Part shown: one piece after another, positions 12,759-24,800 of the stretch
Position numbering within the stretch: position 1 is the stretch's first letter
Layout: the number at the start of each line of letters is the position of its first letter
Assembly: GCA_945910005.1 (NCBI GenBank)
Contig: OX246738.1
Location: 19,725,458 to 19,789,457, forward strand
Reading direction: 5' to 3'
DNA length: 64,000 bases
Origin: Isoperla grammatica
Taxonomy: Eukaryota; Arthropoda; Insecta; Plecoptera; Perlodidae
Translations under genes and position numbers: made by a program
Notes under the pieces: model-generated
Databases searched by the model: none
Seen by the model: the letters and a program-made list of their open reading frames with translations, nothing else
Told to the model about the DNA's origin: nothing

Positions 12759-12901
12759 AAGATTACTTTACACATGCTTTCGTCACATCCGGGGTAGTCG
12801 TAGCCAACCAGCGAACCGCCCGAGTCACATCCGGGCCAATACCGATCGCTGATTGGCTACGAACCAGTCGCCTGTGACGAAAGCATGTGTAAGGTAGTCT
12901 T
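12759..12901. mobile_element. Foldback MITE (143 bp)
   Basis: Left AAGATTACTTTACACATGCT continues to TTCGTCACA; right TGTGACGAAAGCATGTGTAA continues to GGTAGTCTT. The arms differ at only a few positions. The centre carries a second imperfect palindrome (GTAGCCAACCAGCG against CGCTGATTGGCTAC) and a duplicated CACATCCGGG. It is GC-richer than its flanks. No protein-coding capacity. Confidence 0.8.
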
Positions 12902-14841
12902 GGGACAACTATACATGATGATGATCCTTGTTGCTAACAAATATCAGCTATGTAAACAAAGGCAGCAGCCGGAACCAAAGTGCCAAAATAACGACTTCCG
13001 GGGCTAGTTTTGCGGTACCGCTACAGTGATTTGACTGGTAGACATCGGTTAAGTAACGCATTATTATAAGTTCATTATCATTATAAACTAAGAAGTATGT
13101 TTCTGAATTATGCGGTTTCACTTTTTCATCGTTTGCCGAAAATTGATTCGTAAAAATATCGTCATCCCAAGAGTCGTTACCACTACTGAGCGTCGTTGTC
13201 AGCGAGGTCAACACTTCTGCACGAAAATTTGTTTAGAAATTGCTGAAAATCCGCAAATTTCTAGCAAAGTCTTAGGTTGTGGAGCGCTAAACATTATTTC
13301 CGCTAGTTCCTGAATATTGGCAAACGACTACAGCGTCTCTTTAACAGGAAAGGGGAATTGTTCAAACCGTTCATCCTACAAACAATGACATAAGCGCTTC
13401 TAATTGGAGACATTTAGCAACAAAGAGTTTGAAAAACTAAACAGTTGTCACTGTCCTGAAGTGTGTATTGTGTATTGTGCATTGTGTAATGTGTATGCTT
13501 GTTACGTAGAGTAATTCAGACGTCGCAGAACAAATGACGTAGAGGATTTGATCGGAGGAACAGTTATTTGATTAACATACAAACACCCGAACAACGGCGA
13601 TGATTAAATCAAGTCTTGAAACACACCTGAAGGCTGAGTAGTCAGTTCGTCTACCACATTCTTCAATTTAGTAACAGACATTCGATCGTCTGTCCGTCTT
13701 CGAACGTCAGAAGATGTTTCGCGGACGAGACTTCCTGGTTTGAAGTTTGAAGACCGGGGGCCCAACAGTGGTGAGCGATTAGTGATGCTGCAACAGTAAC
13801 ACCATAGGTTACACTCCACAAGAGCTCTAGCTGAAGCTTTTATGGTTTATGTATGGGAGTATTTAATTATTGTATTGACACTTTGGTAAATGGTAACTTA
13901 CAATATTGATCACTTGAGGTAATTTCCTGAGCATACCAATAATATCAATATCATACATACATCATAATTGAGATAAGACGAAATTGATTGTGAGCGTGTT
14001 TTCTTTAAATAACAATTAAACCAATATAAACCAGAATTATTGTAAATTTGTATAAGTGAATAAATATGATTTGTTTGTTTGTTGCTATGTAGGCCTGTGA
14101 ATATGGATTTAAATATTATAAAGAATAATCTTCGTAATAATAATACGAAGAAATAAAATAAACGAAAAAACAAAATGATTTGAAAGCAAATACAACAAAT
14201 ATTGAAGAGAATTTGGCTAAGTTGTAAAATACCATTTTCAGGAAAATGCATATGTTTGCGTTATTCGTGTAAGTGGTCGTTGGTTGCAAACTTCTTCTTG
14301 CTGGCAATATGAATCCAACACTCCCGAGGACGCTATTTGCTGCGTTCCAGGATTCATCTCATGGGTAATATCAGATAACCTGCCATGACTTCAGGATGGA
14401 TTGAATGCCACAACATAATTCATTAAATTAATTTCTTATTTTTATTGCATACCTAAATAAATGTCCATAAACAAACACAATTCACACTTACATTAAACAA
14501 AAGATAAAACAACAGCCAATAAAACTGGTAACAAAACACTTAGAAATACACTTGCAAGATTTGTTTTGGATGGTGAATGAAGAGAAATTTGCATTAGGAG
14601 GTTTCTTTCATTCATAGGATGATAGGAAAGCTTATTTAATGGTCAGAATCATCGTCTAGTCATTCCGTTGGTGATGTACACGGTGCACCTCTTCAATTAT
14701 AATACTGGTTGCCATGATTTGTTAAACATTCATAAATTCAAACTCGCGCCACAATAAATCGAATCCAAGTAATCCGTGCAATCTTGGCTGAAAGCGGGGG
14801 AGTTGAATGGGAGTGAGATTAGCTTGGGATTGATTTTTGTG
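12902..14841. other. Intergenic, no recognisable gene
   Basis: Short conflicting frames at 12948-13313, 13604-13819 and 13910-14307 have no motif. A small TGTGTATTGTG-like run lies at 13465-13495. Confidence 0.55.
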
Positions 14842-15052
14842 TGGCTCATTGGTCTACTGGGTTTATTACAGTAAGTCCAGGTTTCGGTTCCCGATTAGGG
14901 CTTATGTTTCTTGACCTTCGAAATTGACTTTGATTGACTTTGGAGCCGTCATAGCACGAACCAACGAAACGTAATAAATACTAAACAGATCATGTCCCCC
15001 ACTGAGAATCCATCTTGGTAACCGAGTAGGTAAGACTATAAATACAAGTTCG
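14842..15052 (+). mobile_element. tRNA-derived SINE, family 2, near full length
   Basis: Head TGGCTCATTGGTCTACTGGG (A box from 14842) and GGTTTCGGTTCCC (B box, 14880-14892). A body follows with a short ATTGACTTTG duplication, then the shared 3' domain CATGTCCCCCACTGAGAATC / GGTAACCGAGTAGG / AGACTATAAATACAAG. It lies ~130 bp upstream of the GC-rich promoter region of the repeat-protein gene. Confidence 0.75.
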
Positions 15053-15179
15053 TTTATTTATTTGTGATTGATTCTTGAACATGTAAGAAGTCATCCAGTA
15101 CAAATATTGATACACTTGAATACTCTTTGCCTTGTTAGAGATTATAATCCGATGAATTCAGTGAGTGACGTAGTGTGTA

Positions 15180-15535
15180 CTGAAGCGCGCGTGTAGTCTG
15201 ACCGTGGTGCGTACTGCGCGCGTGGAGTCTCATACGCGGCGTGCAGACATCGCCGTCGGCGGTACCGGCCGACACCTGTGTATGGTAATCATCGAGGAGG
15301 ATATGGTCTCACAGACAAGTGTAGGTCGACCGAGTGCGGAGATGCCCGGGTGCTTCATCTCAACGTACTTCCCCTCACCCGCCGTCGTGGAGGGGCGGCG
15401 TGTATGTGTGTCTACCCTACTTTCTCCCAATGTCTACCACATCATCGCGTATCCCCTCGATACGCCGCAAAGATTGTACTTCATTGGCGGCAAACCTCTC
15501 CAACCACCACCCCACTCAGTCGCTCGTCCAAAGTT
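15180..15535 (+). promoter_or_regulatory. GC- and CpG-rich proximal promoter region
   Basis: About 350 bp immediately upstream of the TATA box has far more G+C and CpG than the surroundings, with GCGCGC, CGCCGTCGGCGG and CCCGGG runs. This produces overlapping open frames on both strands (15204-15542, 15230-15430 and others) that resemble no protein I know. Its position right before a TATA box makes a promoter-proximal region the simplest reading. A coding exon of another gene cannot be excluded. Confidence 0.45.
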
Positions 15536-15543
15536 TATATAAA
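15536..15543 (+). promoter_or_regulatory. TATA box of the candidate core promoter
   Basis: TATATAAA sits inside a GC-rich stretch (about 15180-15550), which makes it stand out from the AT-rich background. A start site would be expected ~25-35 bp downstream (about 15562-15578). No clear arthropod TCAGT initiator is visible at that spacing; a GACAGT lies slightly further on at 15581. Tissue- and stage-specific cuticle genes are often TATA-driven, so the fit to the downstream exon is good, but the promoter is inferred. Confidence 0.55.
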
Positions 15544-15565
15544 CGCCAACGACTTAGACGAATTA

Positions 15566-15808
15566 CCTTTTTTTATGTGCGACAGTGTTGAAGGTAGTTC
15601 GGTCTCGATTGTGATGAGGAACTGTGCGTGGTAACTGTGAACATGCGTACTCGGGACGTGTGAGAATAGTGCCCCTGTGAGTGACTGTGACTGTGACTGT
15701 GCATCGTAGAAGTGTTTATCTACATTTGCTACTAGACTCAAACGAAGAGGAAGAAAGACTTTCGAGATTGTGGATTTATCATCTGAGTATCGTTACAAGT
15801 GTGGAGCC
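15566..15808 (+). other. Inferred 5' leader with short upstream ORFs
   Basis: If transcription starts ~30 bp after the TATA box, the leader is ~240 nt. It would contain a 19-codon uORF (15575-15634), an in-frame internal ATG of the same uORF (15614), and a 6-codon uORF (15643-15663), all closed before the main ATG at 15809. A small (CTGTGA)n-like run lies at about 15676-15704. The start site is not proven, so the 5' edge is approximate. Confidence 0.4.
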
Positions 15809-15823
15809 ATGAGGAATTATATG
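15809..15823 (+). CDS. Candidate exon 1: start codon plus four codons (MRNYM)
   Basis: The ATG at 15809 has G at -3 (GAGCC before ATG) and is followed by AGG AAT TAT ATG and a GTAAGA donor. The split falls between codons (phase 0), exactly the phase exon 2 needs. The join gives MRNYM-WLGVLLLALVSTRGAHA, with short polar N-region, hydrophobic core and AxA cleavage site. Splitting the signal peptide with an intron after a few codons is the usual architecture of insect cuticular protein genes. It lies ~270 bp downstream of a TATA box in a locally GC-rich stretch. Another small upstream exon elsewhere in the 21 kb remains possible. Confidence 0.7.
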
Positions 15824-18800
15824 GTAAGATAAACGCACGGACGAGTTCATGGGATCATTTCGGTTGTATTGAGAGCGAATGCAAATGAGGTTATTAGTTG
15901 TTAAGATCTAATCGGATTCTTCATGAGTATGTTTTTTTTCCAAACGTCATTCTATTGTTTAAGCGCATAATTCTGGGAACGACATAGATTTTTTGCACCA
16001 CACTCGATATAGTTTTGATGATAGCTCGCCGGTTAAAAACTTTACGCTAATGTCTCATTTATGCGTATGAAACATTTGTCTTGTTTAGTTTCTGTACCGA
16101 TAACGTTATCTCGAAGGTATAGAGAAACACGTGCATGTTATGTTCGAGCATGTTAACGCTTTATGGACTATAGGGGTTGTGACATGAAACAATTCCAATT
16201 TAAAATTGATTTAAAGTAAAAACATTCAACTTTAATAAACTATCAAATTTCACAGATGTCTTTCCGAAGATAATTGTTTCTTTGTCTTTAGAAGCGTGTT
16301 TATTAATATTTATGTTAATTTAAAAATATAATTTGTGATGTCAGAAAAATTGAGTTCACGTTGAAAAACATCAAATAATCAAATTTTAATTACAATCCAA
16401 AAATATTAGCAAGTTCAACATATTTTACACATCACTCGAAAAGTCTTAACTTCCAATAAATTGTAGTAATCTTCTCATCCCAACTATTTATCTTCGATGT
16501 ATTCCTGGTAATGTTATTCTTATTCAAAATACTTCCAGTATTAAAACAACTATGTAGATAGGCACCTTACCAGAAATGTATTTCAAATTATTTGTAAACT
16601 ATTCAAATCGATTTAAATAAGCCACCGAAATAAGTGACTGCGAATAGCTAATTGTTTGCCAGCCAAGATTCTGTCCCCTCCCTCCACCAGCTGAGTGTGA
16701 TGCACGCACCTTAGGACGCCGATTACGCTCAGTCACGTGCAAGGCCAGTATAGGATGTAGTTTCGAAGAGGTCGACTGCCCCAGATACCGCTCAGTCAGT
16801 TCATTCAGAGCTTTAGGGCGACCAGACTACCGAACCTCTGGAATCAGAATCTAATTGATGTGATACCGGTTCCATGGTGCTACCCTTATTAGGATCATCT
16901 TAAACACATAGAGATTACACTTGCGTCGAATATGCTTTTAGGATGCCATCAATTTAATTCTCAAGGGAGGAATATTTAGTAAGCAACAATTTTGTTTCTC
17001 AAAAGCAAGAATCAAATCCACTTCTGAATTCAGCAGCAAAATGACTCTGATTCAGGTCATAAATACAAACAATAATCTGACGTACACGGTACAATGCACA
17101 TACTCTGTAATTCAAACGGTAACAAAACATAAAAATACAAGTAACAATTGAATTTAAGATAATGTGGCATTCTAGTAATTATACTGTGACGAACCAGGGA
17201 ATTTGTAAAACCTACAGCCCGAAACGCCGGTATTGGGAATAAAACTCGCCAGAAGTGTTCTGTGAACTGACTGTGCGTGTTCTGTGAACATCTGTTTATC
17301 ATTATCTGATTATCTGATTTATTAATTACGCCTTCAATAAAGACGCCTTAATCAATTATGCCCGTACATCACATCTTGACTGAGTCTGGTTTATTATTCG
17401 AAGCATGATTATTGAGTATTGAATATGTCATGAAGGAATAGTGGAGAACTGGTGATGATATCTCGTTTCATGGCGCGTTTTATTATCCATCACTATTAGC
17501 CAACTTATTCAAGGTTTGTCCCAAACTGTTTCTACGTATTTACTGATTACAAGGCTTCGTTTCCATGTGATTGAAAGGTATCCATTGTAATATTGGTTGA
17601 ATGCAACTTGAAAACAAAAACATGCAATGCACAACGTGCATCCTACTGATTACAAGGCTTCGTTTTCATGTGATTGAAAGGTATACATTGTAATATTGGT
17701 TGGATGCAACTTGAAAACAAAAACATGCAATGCAGTCTATAGCGATGCTTTCAATATATGATTGCCTCGTTTCATGGGACTCTCTCCCCTTCCCTCCACC
17801 CGTCTGCCCCCACCCCTCGCCCCTCACTGTATGCACGTTGATCCTGTCAGTAACATTGCAGTGTAAAACTCTTTACCTGATTGCGTAACTTTCTGGTCCG
17901 CTTAACAAATAACAATCAAACCTCAAATATGCACCTAAATTACGATTTTCCACTAAATAACACACAACGATGTGTTTTAATTTGATAATAAAACGAAACA
18001 TCAAGTTTATTTTGCGATAGCATCGAGAATAACACGCAATATAAAGTACAATTGCAATTTAAAATATGTCTTTCACAAGTGTAGGGGTTCTATCGAAATA
18101 TCGAGAACTCCTTTAATAAAATATTAAGAAAAAGTAATCAATATTAACGGCTAACGCCTAGTTTATTTTCATTATTTTTGCAGCATTTCATCTATTTCGT
18201 CTGGGAACCATTTATTTATGTTACTACTAACTCATTTGTTTTCATTTAAAAATCTGTTCATCATAATATAAATATAACATGGACGCAATGCCCTACTTCA
18301 GGATTTGCATTTCTGTTACAAGCGAATATCTTTACGTTCACATTTCAAATAAATTGAGAATTAATGCATCTGACTTTCACGACAAACCACAGGAAGATTT
18401 CTTTACGAATCAAATGTCAACAATCAAAACTACTTTCTCGTGTGTACTTGCACGCACTATAGCGCACTCAAACGGCTTGTATGCATAACATACAACTTGA
18501 CAATAACGCACAAATATGTGCATACAGTTCTACGACTGTGAATAACAAACTTAGAACACACACACTCACAGATAATCAACTTGATTGACAAGAAAACCAC
18601 ACAAGAAAGGAAGTATATAGGAATTGAAGACGTAAACGGTTGGATACACATTTCATAAGAACAAAAATAGACACGATAAAGTGTTTAAAAAATGTGCCAA
18701 ATTTAAAAAGGAACATGAAAGGCTAAAAATTTATACATATTTTATATGTAACATATAGTTGAACATAAACAGACTCCGTAACAGCTCTGCATGGCAGAAT

Positions 18801-21800
18801 AGGGAACCAAATAAGCCGCGACTCTTGTGTGTGATCTACTTTCTACAATTCAAATATTATTAAGTTGTATCACAATGTCTAACAATTATTTAAAACATAG
18901 TAAGTGTTCTGAATAACTAATTACACGGTTTTATCTATTTAGATTATGGTTACGTATACTAGTCAATACACTAAATGGGTAATACAAAATTATTGATTTG
19001 AAATGGCGCCATTGCCTTTTTATATTCTACAACACCCTAGGACACAGACTTGGTCGTAAGAGCCACGGTGTATGTAAACTACCATGGCCACTACTCATTC
19101 TGTAGTGCTAGCGTGGTTTCCCCGTCATCACCTCCGCCGAGCTGTCAGAAGACTGAGGCTCCCAACCGCGAATGCTTTGCATAAGCAAACACTCGCTTTC
19201 CCACACTTGCCACCATCGTTGAGTGGAGTGTAGCTCCACTAATGTTATGCTAACCTGATACTTCCTCAGCGAGGAAATGTTAAATCACACTCGACTAGAC
19301 AAAGGGAATGATGTGTAATCAATCAAACATATACCTCAAAGTTTTAATAGTTGGAGTCGTCAAAGCGTAGAGGAAAGTATTAGGAACTAAAAATTTACCG
19401 ACACTAGGTAAATTATAAATTCTTTGTTGCACATTTTAATTAGTTATAGTGACATGTTGTGAGTTAGGTTCTTAGTCGGTTCTTGAGTCCTGTTACTGAT
19501 TTTCGAGCAGTACATTCACTACAATATCAGAATGCACAACTTTTCTCATTCTGTATAGGATAATAATAATTATAAGATAATTATTATGGATTATTATATT
19601 ATATATTATTAGTTTACATTATTAATAGATATTATTATAGTAGGATAATAATGGGATTAAACACAAATTATTCGTGTTTTGCTACTGCTGATGCTCTGTA
19701 CGTGGTATGTATGGGTCGGCAACTCCAGACACGCGTACCACATCCGCACCTGGCATATTCTAACGTTGCTGTGATCAAATGATTACTTCGTTAAACTACG
19801 CTATCTGTTTTGGGTATTACCTCTCCAATATTGTGTCACTACCAAGAAGCTGAAATTCTAAGTACCCTCAAGTGAAACTATCCCTCCTACAAATGGTCAC
19901 TATTAAATATATACAAATTAAATTTGGCGTGTAGACACCAAATTTAAATCAATCCACACTAGATACTAGTCTGCGATTATGAATAGTTTAGCAATATACA
20001 ACGCCACAATTTTCTTACATAGACATATACCCAATATTTTAATAAAATTATGCAAATATTGAAGGATGGGTACCTACGTGAAAACATTAATTTTGTTAGA
20101 GTGTTTTTAAATAGTTTCAGCTATACAGTTTTAGTTTACATGCATGTTTTGCTTTTATTCATCAAACAAAAGTAGAATTTACCAAACGAACAATTGAAAA
20201 ACGTATATTTGTACTTAAAAACATACCATCAAAGAATTTATAAACCAAGACATTTAAGAATGCATTATTCGTGAAAACTGTAGAAAATTTCGCATTTTAT
20301 GCACAAATATAAAAAATGTGTGTGCTGGAATTAATTTTTAACGTTATCTAACGAAAAGAATGTTAACTTTCGTTTTATGCTATAGTGGATTTGGCTCTCA
20401 TCTTCCATAACTAGCTCTAATTCTGTACCTAAACTTGTTATGTTTGATTCTTATCTTATTTTCGGTAAAGTATAATTCAATTGATAACGTGTAATTATAA
20501 AGTTCTTAAAATTACTTGGTTTGTTTACTTTCTTGTTAAATATTAGAGCATGACATGCATCCTCCAGTCCAACACATGCTATAGCCACAACACAACCGAA
20601 AACTGCATGCACTATAACCGAAGTGATTAAATGCAGAAATATTGCAATAATAATACAATGATAACCTATAAATAATCCTGCTAGAATAGAACTTATAATT
20701 CATGAACATTTAACTTTCAGACATTGCAATAAAAATACTGCGCGCAAGAAAAATGTTTATACAACTGTAATAAGTAAGATACTTACAGGGAACTTTTGAC
20801 TTTGTTCATAAAAAAATAATACAAAAATAAAAATAAAAAAAGTAATTTTTGCATTTCAAATCTATTGATTTCTTAACTTTTTAAAGCTAAGCAAAAATTT
20901 TAGTTCTGCTGTAAACGAATGTTCAAAAATAATAATAGAAAACACTCAAAACCAAATTTAATTTAAATAAAGTTGGTAAAGGTCAGGGCCCAGATTCACA
21001 AAAGTGCCTAGTGCTAAGACGTCCTAGTTTAGGCAAATCTTAGTGATATAAATCACGCATATGTAGCTCTGCAATGCAATAAAGATACAATATAGTAAAA
21101 TAACAACAATTTAACGAATAATATTGTATTTGTGAATGTTCAGTAATACCCAAGGATGATTTATCTTGATTTATCTATATCTAGGTTTTGCCTAACTTAG
21201 GACAACTTAGAGTTAGGCATCTTTGTGAATCCAGGCCCTGGTATAGGCTTACACACAATACATGATATTTTTTTATTTAATTTTTATGATTGTTCGCTCT
21301 CTGATACAAAGCTATGACGTAGATCCCTGATTTTCCCACCAAACTGACGCCCTAAAATTCTGCTAACTTCATAACATAAATTATTTTGACAAAACACTAA
21401 AATCAAACACATTTGAACTCAGAAATCAGTCCGTAAGAAGATTGAATTAAAAAAGAAAAATCAATACATGCTCCCTCTGCAAAAAGTGCACGTTTATTCA
21501 CCAAATACTTGCATAAAAAATTCGCATATTTTGTTACATACACAATGACATTGTAAGCATGTAATCATTTTACTTTAACTTCACGCTTTAGGAGGGACTA
21601 AGCATCCGTGAAATGTAAACAGTGGTAATTACATCTTTTAATAATTAAGACGTTCCACTAAAACTTGACGAAGTGTTTTATGTCTCGACTTCAGAGGAAG
21701 AAAACCACGAGTCAAGATGAAAATTTTCATTCCCAGAAGATTCAGTAATCAACCAATCAAAACAACCACAAGATAAAAAACTTCCTACCTTTGAAATGAT

Positions 21801-24800
21801 ACGGTGAGACTGAGACACAATTATTTTCATTTCTTGACGGAAAATTACATGTTACCAAAAGGCATCAATGTAAAGATTTGTAAGCGAGGTACCAACTAAC
21901 ATTTTTGGCGTGACACGAAACGTTTCAGTCAGTTCCACAACAATGTATTCCTTTAGGGTGTTCACTTCGCAAATAGTCGCCTCCAACCACCGTTCATAAA
22001 GCAGATATTCTCGTGTTACAAATATGTTCACTCCCCTTTCTGTCAGGGTCACCTCAATCAATTCGTTGCAGCTTCCCTCAGGCTTCTAACCCTCAACCTA
22101 CCCAACAGCTGTTATTTTGCCAATTTTTCCTCAACCACGCTACCCATATGTCATATTTCAGTAATCAACCAATCAAAACAACCACAAGATAAAAAACTTC
22201 CTACCTCTGAAATGATACGGTGCGACTGAGATACAATTATTTTCATTTCTTGACGGAAAATTACATGTTAAGAAACGAAACATAATTTGTAAAGGAAAAC
22301 ACCATCGGAGTAGACATATTTTCATGATAGTGCTTTGTAAGGAAATTAGTAACATTTGTATACAAGGGGTTTGACTAGGAAAGTGTTCATAGATATTTTC
22401 TCGTTGCGTCTATATGCGGAACTTGTGAAGTTACGTGGATATAAGTTGAGAAAGGTCAAGGTGAGGATTGTAGCAGCCTTGAATGATCGCGCTTTGCCTT
22501 ATTTTGCCAACATGTTACGTCTACAGAAATACCGATCTGTAGACCTGATGTCTGGCGCTGTGTGATGTAAGACTCGCTGAAGTGGTTTTTATTTGTTTAA
22601 CTTTTTATAGAATGACTAGTAAATGTTACGGGGACATAACGAATAATTCAAAACAAATATGAATATGAGGAATGTAGCCAACGCTAATTTCATCCCTATC
22701 CTATCAGTATAAGGCACGGTTCACAGCCACCTAAAATACAAGGAAAAAATCTCTATCGTCAAATTTTTCAGGTCTACTAATCGGGGTTGAAATTGAAGAC
22801 CTGCGTTCAATTCCACATTGGGGTTGGTTTCTCTCATTTGAAGGTGTTGACCCTAAACGTGTTATCTTCTTACACAGTTTGATATATTGTTGTCTGATAA
22901 GTTTAATTAGTACATTCATAAGGTAATTTAATGATATTGAATTTCAAGTTGTCACGAGCACTGGTTATGTATTATGATTGATCCATCATCAAGATTTGAA
23001 CTTAGGACACTCAAGTTGTTGACTTTGTCCATATATAAGTCTCAAACTAACAATAGATAGCGCTATTAAGCTACCTTCTTATCTGCGCCATTGATGGTTT
23101 CAACAAATCAACGATGAGTATTTTTCTTCTCATAGAAGTTTATTTGCTTGCCACCAGATTGCATCTAGTTTATTTTGAGTGGCATATAGACTACATTGGC
23201 TATTGCACCGACTGAGGAAACCTTAGTAAAACGCTAAATTATTAACTATTGCTCCTTCATATGCATTATGCATCATACATGCATCGGTTCCCGTTACGAG
23301 GAAACGATTCGCTAGGCAAATAATCACGGAAAGTTTCATTCCGTGGATCCAGTCAACCAGTGCCGAGGCCGTAATTAAACTATGTTGGAGCGAGTCCCCC
23401 TCGTTCATTCATTATTTCGGCGCTCGGAACTCCTGAATTCCACCGACTTGTTTTACGAAACTCACTCGCCAGAGCTGATTCGACCTAGGTCATTAGCCAA
23501 TAGTTGACTCCGTTATAGTTTTACCTGGTTTGTTGTTGGGAACCTGACTATAAGCCGGAAGATAACATCATTCATAAGCATGTGTGATCTGCGCGGGAAA
23601 AGAAAAGAAATGTTTGATTTTGTTTCAGGCTCCATGATGTATAAGGTTAATTCCTCATGCTATGCATTGCTATAGTAATGTTTTAATGTTTTAACCACAA
23701 TACATGGACAGTATAATGAGTGCATTCAAAAGTAAAAAAAAAAAAATGATATCCAATGCAAGCATCCACCTTCAGGCAAAAAGTTGTAAACCCCTTTGTA
23801 AGGATTGATTGGCTGAATTGAACTCGTGGCCTCCTGAACCAGAGGTCCGTGTGACCTGCGACCTGTTCTTGATTATTCTTCTGAATATTAAAGAAAACGT
23901 GCCCTAGAGTTCAATATTTGAATAATTTCGTTCTGACCGTGTCACGGTTTGTACAAGAACGTGTACGGAACAAATCCTATACAATTACACAGACGATTTT
24001 AAATAAACAACTCATTCACTGTCAGGACATAAAAACTAACCACGAGTTAGATTATGAAAGGAGTATTTAATTAATATATTATAATGTTCTTACAATAAGA
24101 AAAATTAAAGTGAAATCATGTATTTGGTTTAATCTTCTTGATAAACTATGATTTAAACAAAGAAATCCACTATTATGTCATTAACGGGAACTAGCACACG
24201 AAATACCACTTCCATAATAAGGGTACCGGTGTCAAAGACTGAGTTTTAAAATCTAAGTTCGACTGAGATTCAAACCCAGGCTTCCTGAACTTGCCCAATG
24301 GCTACTCTGATCCGTATAGAATATTAAGAGTTAGACTATAACGAACTATTGTACAGCTTTAGTGAATATAATCATCTGTCCGGTGGGTGAATGTTCTGTA
24401 GTATAATACTAGGTGTGGTGTAGGGTGCAAATCAGCTTACATACAGGGTGCGTCCCTTTTCAGGTGCATCACTCGGTATATCGGGGTATTGTATTACGTT
24501 TGGGCTGGCTGTAATAAGACACATTTCTAGAGGAATGAATCACAGCAGCTTCCCTATGACTAAAAAAAAAAAGTTTAAAAATTAAATAATACAGTCAGGA
24601 TTTAAATCCCACGTAACATCCTGAATTAAAATGTCGCGTGTTACTGTTGAGCTTGTATGAACGGAGTATAATTAAAAAGCCTTGTCGACTAAGATGCTGG
24701 CTCATCTAGTGTTAGGTCGTCTCTTTGCAAGCAAGGAACTTGGTTCGAATCCCGCGTGTAACACGCGATAATTCTCATCGTCTCTAATTACGTTAACGTA

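Noticed and set aside
15614..15634. Alternative first exon ending TG before GTAACT at 15631
   Set aside because: It would join exon 2 in the wrong phase.
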